Numbered from the stretch's first letter, positions 53,864 to 63,511 are shown. The stretch is 64,000 nucleotides of DNA from Spirosomataceae bacterium TFI 002 (GCA_900230115.1 LT907983.1:3301001-3365000), one strand, 5' to 3'. Numbers and translations: made by a program. Notes: generated from the letters alone by a model not told the origin.

Positions 53864-54743
53864 GGTGATACTTTTCAATAGTTTCTCTTAAGAAAGTTCT
53901 ATCTAGGTGTGTATATATTTCTGTTGTAGTAATGGACTCGTGCCCCATCATTTCTTGTACCGCTCGTAAATCTGCTCCACCCTCTACTAAATGAGTGGCA
54001 AAACTATGTCTAAGAGTATGTGGTGAGACGTTTTTATGAATGCCGGCTTTTTCTACCAAATCTTTTATGATAATAAAAACCATAACTCTAGACAGAGACT
54101 TTCCCCTTCGGTTTAGAAAATAAAAATCCTCAAATCCGCTTTTGATATCAACATGAACTCGGATTTCCTTTTTATATAAACCTAAGTAGTGAATTGCCTG
54201 ATTGCCAATAGGAATCAATCTGGTTTTATCTCCTTTTCCTGTAACTTTGATAAAGCCGTCCTCAAAAAAACAGTCGCTAATTTTTAGGTTTATCAATTCA
54301 GAAACTCTCAATCCACTGCTATACATTACCTCCAACATTGCACGGTTGCGAAAACCTTCATCTGTTGAATGATCAATTTGTTCAAGCATCTGCTCTATTT
54401 CTGCATAGGATAATACAGTTGGGATTTTTCTTTGATTTTTGGGAGCATCTATAAGTTGTGTAGGGTCTTTGTCAGTATAATTTTCTAATACTAAGAATTT
54501 GTAAAAGGCCTTGATCCCACTTAAAATCCTCGCTTGGGAAGAAGATTGTAGACCAATTTCATTCAAAGTTTTTAGAAGCGATTTTATCGAAACATCTTCC
54601 AAGGTCAATGGATTGCTTTCATCGGTATTTTGTTCCAACTTTTCTATATCTCGAATATAGGCTTCTATACTATTCTCCGAAAGTGCCCTCTCGAGACGAA
54701 GATAGTTGCGAAACTCTTTTTTATAGAACAACCAAGACTTCAA
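53853..54743 (-). CDS. xerD: Tyrosine recombinase XerD
   Basis: A 296-residue site-specific recombinase that, usually with XerC, resolves chromosome dimers at dif. Catalytic residues are visible: Arg146 (SGLRVSEL), Lys170 (GKGDKTR), His242 and Arg245 (SPHTLRHSFATHL), His268 (MMGHESITT) and Tyr277 (EIYTHLDR). The N-terminal SAM-like core-binding domain is intact (YLRLERALSENSIEAYI). Length and signatures favour Xer rather than a phage integrase. No att-site-like duplications flank it, so it is not part of a mobile element here. Confidence 0.93.
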   Translation of the reverse strand: MKSWLFYKKEFRNYLRLERALSENSIEAYIRDIEKLEQNTDESNPLTLEDVSIKSLLKTLNEIGLQSSSQARILSGIKAFYKFLVLENYTDKDPTQLIDAPKNQRKIPTVLSYAEIEQMLEQIDHSTDEGFRNRAMLEVMYSSGLRVSELINLKISDCFFEDGFIKVTGKGDKTRLIPIGNQAIHYLGLYKKEIRVHVDIKSGFEDFYFLNRRGKSLSRVMVFIIIKDLVEKAGIHKNVSPHTLRHSFATHLVEGGADLRAVQEMMGHESITTTEIYTHLDRTFLRETIEKYHPRA

Positions 54744-54922
54744 ATTTTACGTATTTGAATTAGTGAAATTGATTTTGAGCAAAAGAAATCCTAGAAATTA
54801 ATCTTTTTCTCAAATCATTTTGGATGAAAACTCGTTTTACTTGCAAACATAGACATTTCCATGCTTTAGGTTTTAGGTGGAATAAGTTTATTGCTATATA
54901 TTTAATGCTTATTCAAGCTTTG

Positions 54923-55699
54923 ATGAAATACATAAAAATACTCACTGCACTGGTTTTGACTTCTTTTGTCACTCAAGCACAACGTAGGGGCCCTGAACCA
55001 GTAGAGGAATCTATTGATGCCAAGGTTTTGGCTTATGGTATTACCACCAATACAAATTCAGGACTTTTGGGGGGCTTTGTTTTGCGAAGTTCTACTCCAG
55101 TAAGTTTTGGTAAAAAGAAACCAGTTCACCGCTACCTTGCATTGGAGTTGGTTAATATAAGACATCCGAAAGAATCTCAAAGAGGAACTCCTTTAGGGAC
55201 AAAATATACATACGGTAAGGTAAATTACTTATTTTCTATCCGACCAGAGTATGGTAGAGAATGGTTCTTCTTCAATAAAATTGGCGAAAATAGCGTCGGC
55301 TTAAGTGGTATTTTAGCGGCTGGCCCTAGTTTAGGAATAGAAAAGCCATATTATATCAAATATGGAAATGGTGGCCCTGGAGAAAGCAGGACTGTGGTAT
55401 TTGATCCTGATATTTATACGGATTTGAGTAAGATTTCTGGCTCTGCTGGAATTTGGAGTGGTTTTTTGAATAACTCAAAGGTGGTTCCTGGTTTCCATTT
55501 GAAAGGAGCACTTAATATTGACATGAGTACATTCGGAGATAATATTACAGGATTTGAGTTGGGGTCAACTCTGGAGTTTTTTACAAGAAAAACTGAGATA
55601 CTTAGTCCAAAAATAACAGAATCCCCAAGTACTTTCATCTCTGCTTACTTAACTTTGTATTTTGGTAACAAAAGATTGACTCAGAAAAAAGGGAAATAA
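54923..55699 (+). CDS. Outer-membrane beta-barrel protein of unknown function
   Basis: A 258-residue exported protein from the ATG at 54923, whose signal peptide ends FVTQAQ; upstream codons (54824-54922) were rejected because they lack a signal-peptide character. The mature part alternates short beta-strands ([76 protein letters not shown]) as in small outer-membrane barrels, and ends with a basic tail. I recognise no named family. It starts 3 bases before lipA, so it is likely cotranscribed with it. Confidence 0.7.
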   Translation: MKYIKILTALVLTSFVTQAQRRGPEPVEESIDAKVLAYGITTNTNSGLLGGFVLRSSTPVSFGKKKPVHRYLALELVNIRHPKESQRGTPLGTKYTYGKVNYLFSIRPEYGREWFFFNKIGENSVGLSGILAAGPSLGIEKPYYIKYGNGGPGESRTVVFDPDIYTDLSKISGSAGIWSGFLNNSKVVPGFHLKGALNIDMSTFGDNITGFELGSTLEFFTRKTEILSPKITESPSTFISAYLTLYFGNKRLTQKKGK

Positions 55700-55701
55700 T
55701 A

Positions 55702-56574
55702 ATGGCAGAGGTAGTTGTAGAAGAACCAAAGAGGGTGAAAAGACCGGATTGGTTGAGAGTTAAACTCCCAATAGGCGAGAAGTTCAAAAAGGTAAGGGAA
55801 GTAGTTGACAAGAATAAGCTACATACCATTTGCCAATCGGGTAATTGCCCTAATATGGGCGAGTGCTGGGGAGAGGGGACAGCCACATTCATGATTTTAG
55901 GAAATGTATGCACTAGAAGCTGTACTTTTTGTGCTGTTGCTACTGGAAGACCAAATGAATACGATACGGATGAACCACAGCGAGTTGCTGAGGCGATTAA
56001 AACAATGGGTGTAAAACATGCAGTTATTACATCTGTAAATAGAGATGAGCTTAAGGATAAAGGTGCTCAGATTTGGAACGAAACTGTGATTCTTACAAAG
56101 CAATTATCTCCCAAAACAACAATTGAAACGCTAATTCCTGATACCAAAAGCAATTGGGATGCATTGTATACAATGATTTCTGCGGGGCAGGAAGTTGTTT
56201 CACATAATATGGAAACTGTGGAGCGATTATATCGTCCAGTGCGACCTCAAGCTAAATATGCAAGAAGCTTGGAGCAGATAAGGAGAACAAAAGAATACGG
56301 TAAAAGAACAAAAACAGGAATCATGCTTGGTCTTGGTGAAACTCAAGATGAGGTTTACAAAGCGATAGATGACTTGGCTGAAGTTGGATGCGATATTTTG
56401 ACACTTGGGCAGTATTTACAGCCTACCAAAATGCACCACGAAGTGATTGAGTTTATTCACCCAGATATGTTTGAGTTGTATAAAGAAGAAGGGCTCAAAA
56501 GGGGATTGAAATATGTAGAATCAGGGCCACTTGTTCGTTCTAGTTATCACTCAGAAAGACACGTAAATGTTTAA
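55702..56574 (+). CDS. lipA: Lipoyl synthase
   Basis: A 290-residue radical-SAM enzyme that inserts two sulfurs into octanoyl groups to make lipoate. Both clusters are visible: the auxiliary CX4CX5C set (Cys44, Cys49, Cys55) and the radical-SAM CX3CX2C set (Cys70, Cys74, Cys77, as CTRSCTFC). Also seen: [18 protein letters not shown] and the C-terminal [15 protein letters not shown] with the RSSYHS serine motif, which matches LipA. It is 2 bases after the outer-membrane barrel gene and before crtY, separated from it by a terminator. Confidence 0.96.
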   Translation: MAEVVVEEPKRVKRPDWLRVKLPIGEKFKKVREVVDKNKLHTICQSGNCPNMGECWGEGTATFMILGNVCTRSCTFCAVATGRPNEYDTDEPQRVAEAIKTMGVKHAVITSVNRDELKDKGAQIWNETVILTKQLSPKTTIETLIPDTKSNWDALYTMISAGQEVVSHNMETVERLYRPVRPQAKYARSLEQIRRTKEYGKRTKTGIMLGLGETQDEVYKAIDDLAEVGCDILTLGQYLQPTKMHHEVIEFIHPDMFELYKEEGLKRGLKYVESGPLVRSSYHSERHVNV

Positions 56575-56594
56575 CCCCTATTTGGGGTTTTTTT
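56573..56594 (+). terminator. Terminator between lipA and crtY
   Basis: AACCCC and GGGGTT form a 6-bp stem with a 5-base loop, followed by seven T residues that run into the crtY ATG. It would end lipA transcription unless read through. Confidence 0.75.
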
Positions 56595-57755
56595 ATGAAT
56601 AAGTACGATATTGTTATTTGTGGCGGTGGTATGTCTGGCTTGTCGCTAGCTTATTACCTTTCATTGGAACAAGTGATGAGGAATAAGAAAATCCTTATTA
56701 TTGAGCCAGAAAATAAAACTAAAAATGATCGTACTTGGGGCTTTTGGCAAAAAGAAAAGAGTGCTTTTGAGTCAATTGTGAAAGCTTCATGGGAAAAAGT
56801 TTTCTTAAAGACAACTACAGGAGAGCGTATCTCTTTGGACTTAGAGAATTATAGATATAAGCTCATCAAGGGAATCGATTTCTATAGTTTTGTTCAAAGT
56901 CATCTACAAAATTTTGCAAACATTGAATTTGCCATGGAGTCAGTCGTCAATATTGCTGATCAAGGAGAAACTGTTACAGTGACTACGGATGAAAGTAAAT
57001 ATGTAGCTGACTGGGTTTTTGATAGTACTTTCGAGTTAAACCTGAAAGACAAGAAAAATCAGAATATGCTTCAGCACTTCAAAGGAGCTGTAATTCAAAC
57101 AAAAGATGCTGAGTTTGATCCAAAATCTCCCGACTTGATGAACTTTAATATTTCTCAAAAAGAAGGAGAGGCGAGGTTTATTTATGTTCTTCCATTTTCA
57201 GAAACAAAGGCACTCGTTGAGTTCACTATTTTTGGAGAGGAGCTATTAACTCAAGAAGAATATGACAAAGAGCTTCATGATTATCTAAAAACACAACTAA
57301 ATAGTAGTTATCAAGTCTTGGAAGAAGAGTTTGGTGTTATTCCTATGAGCGATGTACCCACAGAGGAGTTTCCTTCGCCTAGAGTAGTGCGTATAGGGAT
57401 AGCTGGCGGGAGTACAAATCCTGCTACTGGTTATACCTTTGCCAATACTCAAAAACGTCTTCAAGAATTAGTGAAATCACTAATAGTAAAGAAAAGTCCA
57501 GTATTAAAGCAAGGTTGGTGGCAACAGAGACATACATTTTATGCTTCTGTGTTGTTAAATGTATTACTAAAAAAGCGATATCCAGCAGCTGAGGTTTTTG
57601 AAGAACTTTATATAAAAAATCGACCTTCTCAAGTTTTTAAGTTTTTGGGAGGAGAAACTAATTTCTTAGAAGAGCTTAAGATTATGTGGAGTACACGTAA
57701 AAGACACTTCGGAATGGCCGCTTTGGAAGTAGTAAAATCAAAGCTTTCGAAGTAA
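56595..57755 (+). CDS. crtY: Lycopene cyclase (CrtY type)
   Basis: A 386-residue FAD/NAD-binding enzyme that cyclises lycopene to carotenes. It begins DIVICGGGMSGLSLAYYL (dinucleotide-binding GxGxxG type) and has the CrtY hallmark NDRTWGFWQKE. The region ARFIYVLPFSETKALVEFTI and GVIPMSDVPTEEFPSPRVV, then GIAGGSTNPATGYTFANTQK, fit the family. It implies carotenoid pigments (yellow to orange colonies). Other crt genes are not in the window. It begins directly after the lipA terminator. Confidence 0.92.
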   Translation: MNKYDIVICGGGMSGLSLAYYLSLEQVMRNKKILIIEPENKTKNDRTWGFWQKEKSAFESIVKASWEKVFLKTTTGERISLDLENYRYKLIKGIDFYSFVQSHLQNFANIEFAMESVVNIADQGETVTVTTDESKYVADWVFDSTFELNLKDKKNQNMLQHFKGAVIQTKDAEFDPKSPDLMNFNISQKEGEARFIYVLPFSETKALVEFTIFGEELLTQEEYDKELHDYLKTQLNSSYQVLEEEFGVIPMSDVPTEEFPSPRVVRIGIAGGSTNPATGYTFANTQKRLQELVKSLIVKKSPVLKQGWWQQRHTFYASVLLNVLLKKRYPAAEVFEELYIKNRPSQVFKFLGGETNFLEELKIMWSTRKRHFGMAALEVVKSKLSK

Positions 57756-57866
57756 GATAAAAACTCTGCTTTGGGTCAAAAATACCTTGTTGTTTATCTA
57801 TTATTGATACGAATTGTAGATAATATAACTTCTATTTCACACTTACGTAAATAATATGCATTTTTG

Positions 57867-57891
57867 TCAACTGATGTTAAATCATAGTTGA
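57867..57891 (+). promoter_or_regulatory. Hairpin in the metK leader
   Basis: TCAACTGAT pairs with ATCATAGTTGA around GTTAA with a two-base bulge, 38 bases before the metK ATG. It does not match a SAM riboswitch that I know. A leader structure or operator is possible. Confidence 0.3.
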
Positions 57892-57928
57892 TCATCACCA
57901 ATATTTTAACAAAAAAGCTCAATAGCAC

Positions 57929-59221
57929 ATGTCTTATTTATTTACTTCTGAATCAGTTTCCGAAGGACACCCAGATAAAGTTTCAGATCAAATTTCTGAT
58001 GCACTTATAGATCACTTTTTAGCTTTTGACCCTAATTCTAAAGTTGCTTGTGAAACTCTCGTAACTACAGGACTGGTTGTACTTGCTGGAGAGGTAAATA
58101 CCAATACTTACCTTGATGTTCAAGAAATTGCAAGGGACGTTATCCGTAAAATAGGATACACTAAGGCTGAATATATGTTTGAAGCCAACTCTTGTGGGAT
58201 TATTTCTGCTATTCACGAGCAATCGGCAGATATTAACCAAGGAGTAGATAGAGTAGCAGCTGACGACTTTGAGTCAAAAGCTAATGCTCAAGGAGCGGGT
58301 GACCAAGGAATGATGTTTGGTTACGCAACTAAAGAAACGGACAATTACATGCCGCTTGCTTTGGACTTGTCTCATAGGATATTAAAAGAAATGGCCGCAA
58401 TTCGCCGTGAAAACAAGCGTATTGATTATTTGAGACCAGATATGAAGTCTCAAGTAACTATCGAGTATTCTGACGCGAATGAGCCAATTAGGATAGATAC
58501 AATTGTTGTTTCTACTCAGCACGATGATTTTGCTGATGAGTCTACAATGCTTGCGAAAATAAAGGAAGACGTAATTAATTATGTAATTCCAAGAGTGAAA
58601 GAGCAGCTTAGTCCTAATCTTCAAAGTCTTTTTAACGACCAAATTACATACCATATTAACCCAACCGGTAAATTTGTAATTGGCGGTCCTCACGGTGACA
58701 CAGGACTTACTGGACGTAAGATCATAGTTGACACTTATGGAGGGAAAGGTGCTCACGGTGGTGGTGCTTTCTCTGGAAAAGATCCTAGTAAGGTTGACCG
58801 CTCTGCGGCATATGCAACTCGCCACGTTGCCAAAAACATGGTTGCGGCAGGTATTTGTGACGAAGTTTTGGTTCAGGTATCTTACGCAATTGGTGTGGCT
58901 GAGCCATGTGGTATTTTTGTAGATACTTATGGCACCGCACAAGTTAAAGGAGCTGATGGAGAAACAATGAAAGATGGAGAAATTGCGAAAATTATCGAAA
59001 AGGTTTTTGATATGAGACCGTATGCAATTGAGCAAAGGTTGAAACTAAGAACTCCAATTTATTCTGAAACTGCAGCATATGGCCATATGGGTCGTGAGCC
59101 ACAAGTGGTTACAAAAACTTTTAAAAATGCAGGACAAGAAGCAACATTAGAAGTTGAACTTTTCACTTGGGAAAAGCTTGATTTTGTAGATAAGTTGAAG
59201 GAAGCCTTTGGATTAAGTTAA
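57929..59221 (+). CDS. metK: S-adenosylmethionine synthase
   Basis: A 430-residue enzyme that makes SAM from methionine and ATP. Signatures are complete: [47 protein letters not shown] and the [20 protein letters not shown] motif, with catalytic His and Lys in place. Length is in the upper range for bacterial MetK. It is alone between two likely terminators, preceded by 174 bases containing one hairpin. Confidence 0.97.
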   Translation: MSYLFTSESVSEGHPDKVSDQISDALIDHFLAFDPNSKVACETLVTTGLVVLAGEVNTNTYLDVQEIARDVIRKIGYTKAEYMFEANSCGIISAIHEQSADINQGVDRVAADDFESKANAQGAGDQGMMFGYATKETDNYMPLALDLSHRILKEMAAIRRENKRIDYLRPDMKSQVTIEYSDANEPIRIDTIVVSTQHDDFADESTMLAKIKEDVINYVIPRVKEQLSPNLQSLFNDQITYHINPTGKFVIGGPHGDTGLTGRKIIVDTYGGKGAHGGGAFSGKDPSKVDRSAAYATRHVAKNMVAAGICDEVLVQVSYAIGVAEPCGIFVDTYGTAQVKGADGETMKDGEIAKIIEKVFDMRPYAIEQRLKLRTPIYSETAAYGHMGREPQVVTKTFKNAGQEATLEVELFTWEKLDFVDKLKEAFGLS

Positions 59222-59245
59222 ATCCTAGATTTGAAGATATAAATG

Positions 59246-59277
59246 AAAGCCCAAGCTTAATGTTTGGGCTTTTTTTT
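59246..59277 (+). terminator. Terminator after metK
   Basis: AAAGCCCAA and TTGGGCTTT form a 9-bp perfect stem with a 9-base loop and a run of eight T residues, 25 bases after the metK stop. Confidence 0.93.
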
Positions 59278-59358
59278 GCCTGCTATCTTGTTCTTTAGAT
59301 GCAACGAAGTTGATTTTTTTATTACCTTAACATATTGAACTTTAAAGAACCCAACCCT

Positions 59359-60102
59359 ATGAGAAATAGAATTTTATTATTTGCCTTCATTTTATTTTCT
59401 TTTGCTTCGCAAGCACAAACCGAGTTTTATGAACTAAGAACCTATGAAATGCGATTTGGAGCATCTGCAAGTGTATTGCACACGTATTTAAAAGATGCAT
59501 ACATACCAGCTGTGAAGAAACATGGTGCAAAGAGTGTCGGTGTTTTTAATGAATATGGTATGGGTAACCCTGCTAAGCTTTATGTGCTCACTGTTTATCC
59601 TAGTATGTCCGCTTATGAAGCAACCTACAATGGATTAAAGACAGACAAAAGTTTCTTAAATGCTAAAAAAGCGTACGACTCTATGTCGGGAGATAAGGTA
59701 CCTTTTAATAGAATTCAGGTTTCAATGTATAAGGCTTTTGACGGTTTGCCAAAGCTTGTAAAGCCAGCAAGTGGGTCAGCATTATACGAATTGAGAACTT
59801 ATGAAGGGGCAAATGAAGATGCCTTTACACGTAAAGTGATGATGTTTAATGATGAGGAACTTCCACTTTTTGCCGAAACAAAGTTATATTCTGTATTTTT
59901 TGGTGAAATGCTAGCAGGTAACTCAGTTCCAGCTCTTACCTATATGCTAGCATTCAAAAATATGGAGGAGCGAGATGCAAACTGGAAGACATTTGTCAAT
60001 GATCCAGAGTGGAAGCGAATGTCTTCTGATCCTAAATATGCCAATTCGGTTTCTAATATTATCAGGACTTTCTTGGTGCCATTAGAGTATTCTGAAATTT
60101 AA
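59359..60102 (+). CDS. Secreted NIPSNAP family protein
   Basis: A 247-residue protein from the ATG at 59359, with a signal peptide ending FASQAQ; a TTG at 59335 precedes it but is not part of the signal peptide. The body holds two NIPSNAP-like ferredoxin-fold domains, each starting with (F/L)YELRTYE: TEFYELRTYEMRFGASASVL and SALYELRTYEGANEDAF. NIPSNAP proteins have no well-established bacterial activity. Export suggests a periplasmic function. It lies after the metK terminator and is separated from neighbours. Confidence 0.85.
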   Translation: MRNRILLFAFILFSFASQAQTEFYELRTYEMRFGASASVLHTYLKDAYIPAVKKHGAKSVGVFNEYGMGNPAKLYVLTVYPSMSAYEATYNGLKTDKSFLNAKKAYDSMSGDKVPFNRIQVSMYKAFDGLPKLVKPASGSALYELRTYEGANEDAFTRKVMMFNDEELPLFAETKLYSVFFGEMLAGNSVPALTYMLAFKNMEERDANWKTFVNDPEWKRMSSDPKYANSVSNIIRTFLVPLEYSEI

Positions 60103-60130
60103 TTTAATAGAAGAATAAGTGATATTGAGC

Positions 60131-60535
60131 TTATTCAATAATTAAAATTTCGTGTTGTTCAGTTGGTAATGCAAACTTTTCATCGCTAAGTAGGATCACT
60201 ATTTTATCTCCTATTTTGGTTCTTTTTTGGATGGATGAAAGGTCAAAAGATTTTGCTGCATTATTAGTGCTCATTGTAAGTGTTTGAGTTTTGGCGTCTT
60301 TAATGGCAATATAAAAACTGACAGCATTGCCTTTCTTTACCTCGTCGCCTAGTTCCACTAAGTTGACAGTAAGAGAGCCTGATGATTTTTGGGAAATTTC
60401 TGACTTTCCTCGAGGGCTGAATTCATCTACAATCATGTTTTCTCCATTGAAAACGGCAACGCATTCATTATGAATATCCTGAGCAAATGAACTTACGCTT
60501 GTAATTAAAAAGAAGGTAAATAGTAAATTTTTCAT
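60131..60535 (-). CDS. Small secreted protein of unknown function
   Basis: A 134-residue exported protein (signal peptide ending VSSFAQ). The mature part is beta-rich with alternating residues (DIHNECVAVFNGENMIVDEF, GSLTVNLVELGDEVKKGNAV, FYIAIKDAKTQTLTMSTN). One cysteine. I recognise no family. It is convergent with the NIPSNAP gene, 28 bases away, and divergent from the winged-helix regulator gene, with 131 bases between. Export to the periplasm is the only inference. Confidence 0.7.
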   Translation of the reverse strand: MKNLLFTFFLITSVSSFAQDIHNECVAVFNGENMIVDEFSPRGKSEISQKSSGSLTVNLVELGDEVKKGNAVSFYIAIKDAKTQTLTMSTNNAAKSFDLSSIQKRTKIGDKIVILLSDEKFALPTEQHEILIIE

Positions 60536-60666
60536 AATTGTATATTTTTTTGATTTGCCAAACTTACCTCAAGTAGTACTTCAGAAGGTTAATCAAATGT
60601 AAAAAAGTGTAAATGAATTATTAAACCTAAATTCGTGAATCACTTTTGACCTAAATTGCGAAAACT

Positions 60667-61479
60667 ATGAGCAAATCGCATTTATTCTTTGTTTGTTTTC
60701 TCTTTCTCGCTTCTTGTTCTCCCGCGGAAGAACATAGGCAAATTGTGCTCAGAAAGATTGCTCATACACTGCTCGTTCAAAGTGGCGATAGTACTTCTAG
60801 GGTGATGCCAATTGTGAAAGTAAATGATTCTCGATACCAGTTAAAGTTTGAGAATGAATTTGAGTTTGTTACTGACACGCTCATAAATAGCATAAATAAC
60901 ACACTAAATAATTCTGACTTGCCAGATTCTTACATGGTCAATGTATTGCAATGTAAATCAAGTGAAATAGTTTATGCCTATGAAGTGAGTTCAAAAACAG
61001 ACTACCTCATTCCTTGTTCGGGAATAGTGAATCCCAAGGATTGTTACATTGTTCAGATCGACTTTATGAAAAACAATAATCCGTATTGGGTATATGCATT
61101 TACTATTTTCCCACTTTTTGTTTTGTTTTCGTGGCTATTTGTAAAAAATAAAAGTAATGCAGAGGATGATTCTTCCTCCGAGCTCATTTCAATTGGAAAG
61201 TACTTTTTCGATAAAACTAAAGGTGTGTTAATTTTCAAAAATGTATCTAATAAGTTAACTTATCAGGAAGTGAAGCTTCTTGATATGTTGGTTGCTGTGC
61301 CAAATGAACTAGTAAGTCGCGACGATTTACTCAAAGAGATTTGGGAAAAAGAAGGTACAGTAGTAACGGCAAGAAGTTTGGATGTACTGGTATCTAAATT
61401 GCGAAAGAAGTTTTTGCAAGACCCTACTGTACAAATAAGTAACGTTCACGGAAAAGGGTACAAGCTAGAGGTTTCTTAA
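60667..61479 (+). CDS. Membrane-anchored winged-helix regulator with a periplasmic N-terminus
   Basis: A 270-residue protein with inverted topology: signal peptide with lipobox-like LASC (Cys17), a periplasmic domain (about 20-138, with IVLRKIAHTLLVQSGDST and four cysteines), a transmembrane helix at 140-159 (VYAFTIFPLFVLFSWLF), then a C-terminal OmpR/PhoB-type winged helix at 175-270 (YFFDKTKGVLIF, KLTYQEVKLLDMLVAVPNEL, LLKEIWEKEGTVVTARSLDV, ISNVHGKGYKLEV). ToxR/CadC proteins place the DNA-binding domain at the N-terminus; here it is at the C-terminus. It would couple an envelope signal directly to transcription (inference). Confidence 0.82.
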   Translation: MSKSHLFFVCFLFLASCSPAEEHRQIVLRKIAHTLLVQSGDSTSRVMPIVKVNDSRYQLKFENEFEFVTDTLINSINNTLNNSDLPDSYMVNVLQCKSSEIVYAYEVSSKTDYLIPCSGIVNPKDCYIVQIDFMKNNNPYWVYAFTIFPLFVLFSWLFVKNKSNAEDDSSSELISIGKYFFDKTKGVLIFKNVSNKLTYQEVKLLDMLVAVPNELVSRDDLLKEIWEKEGTVVTARSLDVLVSKLRKKFLQDPTVQISNVHGKGYKLEVS

Positions 61480-61487
61480 TTCGTTAC

Positions 61488-62846
61488 TTACTTAATACGA
61501 ACTTTACCTGTTAGGAATATACCTGTTGATGCGAGCTTTACCTGAGAAAAACCAAAGTCGCGAATTGGGATTTTTACAAAAGGCTCTACTTGTACACTGA
61601 AAATATTTCCAAATTTTCTCTCATAACCAATAGCAAAGTTTGCCATCCCAGCAGCCAAAAAGCCCTTCTTGTTACTTTCCCAGTTGGATTTCATGCCGTC
61701 CATATTGAAGTCTGAAGGGTAAATGTAATCGTAGCTTTCATCTAGCATAATAAAGCTTGAAACCCCACCCATTACGTACATTTTTGCTTTGTTGTCATAC
61801 TTAATATTGTATCTTATGTTTAAAGGAATGTCTAAAACATTACATGACCCTTCCATTCCCATCATTTCTTTTGGCATTGCTCCCCAGTTATCTGGCCAAT
61901 GCATACCGTCTACTTTGGTGCCATAAAATTTCTCAGAAACTATTAAGCCTGAGTGGATGCTCCATCTATTATTTAAGTGGTATTCGAGTTGAGCAGACCA
62001 ATTATGTCCCATTTTAATAAACGAGTTTTCAATCACTTTCGAGAAGTCTGGAGATATGCCAACTGAAAAATAAATCTTATGATCTTTCTTCTCCTTTGTT
62101 TCTCGTGCGATGATTTTATTTTCTCTATTGTATTGAGATGGATCCTGCAAATAGGCTTTATTTATATCGGTATTGACAAAGCTTTTGTTGTCAATTAATT
62201 GAGGTGAGTTAATACGGAAAGTCTTCGTAATTGAATTTAAATCTCCTTTTTTGGTTGATACACCTGAATTAGAATTTAATGTTGTTCGAGAGTTATTCTC
62301 TTTTCTTAAAGCTAGATTTGTATTGTTGTTACCTATTCTCGACTTAGCTTGTACCTTTTCTTTTGTGCTGTTTATGAGAGTATTAGTTGACTTAAAAGAG
62401 TTTCCTTGATCTAGGTTAGATATTGTAGCAGCTGGTTTTGAATCTTTATTAATTTGTTCTGTTTTTAAGTTTCTGGCGTCCAAAGCGACGATGTTGTCCT
62501 GGGTGTTACTCTTTTCAAGGTTTTCGCTATTGGTAAGATTTTCTTTTACTATTGCGGTACTACGTTTTTCATCTACAGTGCTAGAAATTTCATTTTTAGA
62601 AGCAAAGAAGCTATTTTCTCCCCAGAAATATTTGGTGCCAATAATCCCTGCAAAAAGGAAAATCCCTAAAAGGGTCAGTAGGTTTCTATTGTTGAAAAAT
62701 GCCCCTTTTGTGCCAATGTCGCCTTTGTCAAGTTTAGCTTCGAGGTCTAGCCATGAGCTTTCGTCAAACTCTGGATTAATTGTTTTTGAAGCTTTTTTAA
62801 AGAGCTCATCTAACTCAATGTCCGATATGTCTTTCCTATTTTTCAT
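61488..62846 (-). CDS. Putative dual-membrane anti-sigma factor (cytoplasmic region, TM, linker, outer-membrane barrel)
   Basis: A 452-residue protein of unusual architecture. Residues 1-50 are cytoplasmic and charged (ISDIELDELFKKASKTINPE), 54-74 one transmembrane helix (LLTLLGIFLFAGIIGTKYFW), about 80-258 a long Asn/Ser/Thr/Lys-rich, probably disordered linker, and about 260-452 a beta-barrel domain (KIYFSVGISPDFSKVI, WSAQLEYHLNNRWSIHSGL, MYVMGGVSSFIML, FLAAGMANFAIGYERKF, ending in a typical KVRIK-type terminal strand). It overlaps the ECF sigma gene by 4 bases, as expected for an anti-sigma partner. It resembles dual membrane-spanning anti-sigma factors (Dma) reported in Bacteroides. Confidence 0.72.
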   Translation of the reverse strand: MKNRKDISDIELDELFKKASKTINPEFDESSWLDLEAKLDKGDIGTKGAFFNNRNLLTLLGIFLFAGIIGTKYFWGENSFFASKNEISSTVDEKRSTAIVKENLTNSENLEKSNTQDNIVALDARNLKTEQINKDSKPAATISNLDQGNSFKSTNTLINSTKEKVQAKSRIGNNNTNLALRKENNSRTTLNSNSGVSTKKGDLNSITKTFRINSPQLIDNKSFVNTDINKAYLQDPSQYNRENKIIARETKEKKDHKIYFSVGISPDFSKVIENSFIKMGHNWSAQLEYHLNNRWSIHSGLIVSEKFYGTKVDGMHWPDNWGAMPKEMMGMEGSCNVLDIPLNIRYNIKYDNKAKMYVMGGVSSFIMLDESYDYIYPSDFNMDGMKSNWESNKKGFLAAGMANFAIGYERKFGNIFSVQVEPFVKIPIRDFGFSQVKLASTGIFLTGKVRIK

Positions 62847-63415
62847 TTTTGATTTGGCACCTCCTCTGCTAAAGCCAATACTTTTTTTCTAAGAATATCT
62901 CTTGCTCTAGATACATTGGATTTGGAAGTCCCTACGCTAATATTCATGCTTTCTGCAACTTCTTGATGTGAATATCCTTCTATCGCGAACATTGTAAATG
63001 CAATTCGGTATGAGTTTGGTAACTCTTTTAAAAGTTGCATTAATTCGCCGGTGCGTAGATTACTGTCGGGAGCGGGTGTGTTGCTCGACTCTGTATATGC
63101 CGAAGATATATCTTGGTGATAGTAGTGTTTTTGTTGATTGCGATAAAAATCAATTGAAGTATTGATTAATATTCTTTTTAGCCAACTCTTGAATGATAAG
63201 CTAGGTTTGAATTTGTGAAGGTTTTTGAAAACCTTCATAAAACCATCGTTTAAAACCTCTAGTGCTTCTTCTCTGGTTTGGCAATAACGAAGACAAATGC
63301 CCATAGCCATTCCATAATGATCTTGGTACAGCTTTTTTTGTGCTGCCCGATCACCATTCTTACACCTTTCGATAAGATTGAGAAATGAGACTTCTGGCAT
63401 TGTTCGTATCATCAA
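62843..63415 (-). CDS. ECF-family RNA polymerase sigma factor
   Basis: A 190-residue sigma-70 family protein with region 2 (RCKNGDRAAQKKLYQDHYG, LEVLNDGFMKVFKNLHKF) and region 4 (LPNSYRIAFTMFAIEGYSHQ, EVAESMNISVGTSKSNVSRA). It is the first gene of a two-gene operon and overlaps its putative dual-membrane anti-sigma factor by 4 bases. Start at the ATG pair near 63415 (two in-frame ATG codons, MMIRTMPEVS). It directs transcription of an unknown regulon in response to an envelope signal (inference). Confidence 0.93.
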   Translation of the reverse strand: MMIRTMPEVSFLNLIERCKNGDRAAQKKLYQDHYGMAMGICLRYCQTREEALEVLNDGFMKVFKNLHKFKPSLSFKSWLKRILINTSIDFYRNQQKHYYHQDISSAYTESSNTPAPDSNLRTGELMQLLKELPNSYRIAFTMFAIEGYSHQEVAESMNISVGTSKSNVSRARDILRKKVLALAEEVPNQK

Positions 63416-63511
63416 CTTACTTTACGCAAGTTGTTTACAATTGGTTGTAAAGGATGGAAGACAAAATAATAGCTGAACTCTCTTTGGGTATATAATTAAT
63501 ACTTTTTGGTA

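Noticed and set aside
53853-54743. Integrase of a mobile element
   Set aside because: Length, motifs and housekeeping neighbours fit XerD; no attachment-site duplications or mobile-element genes are nearby.
57756-57928. SAM riboswitch upstream of metK
   Set aside because: I looked for SAM-I and SAM-II type core motifs and found none; only a short bulged hairpin is seen.
58382-59035. A 217-codon minus-strand open frame
   Set aside because: Antisense to the highly conserved metK gene, with a composition unlike any protein (many Cys, Asn, Ile).
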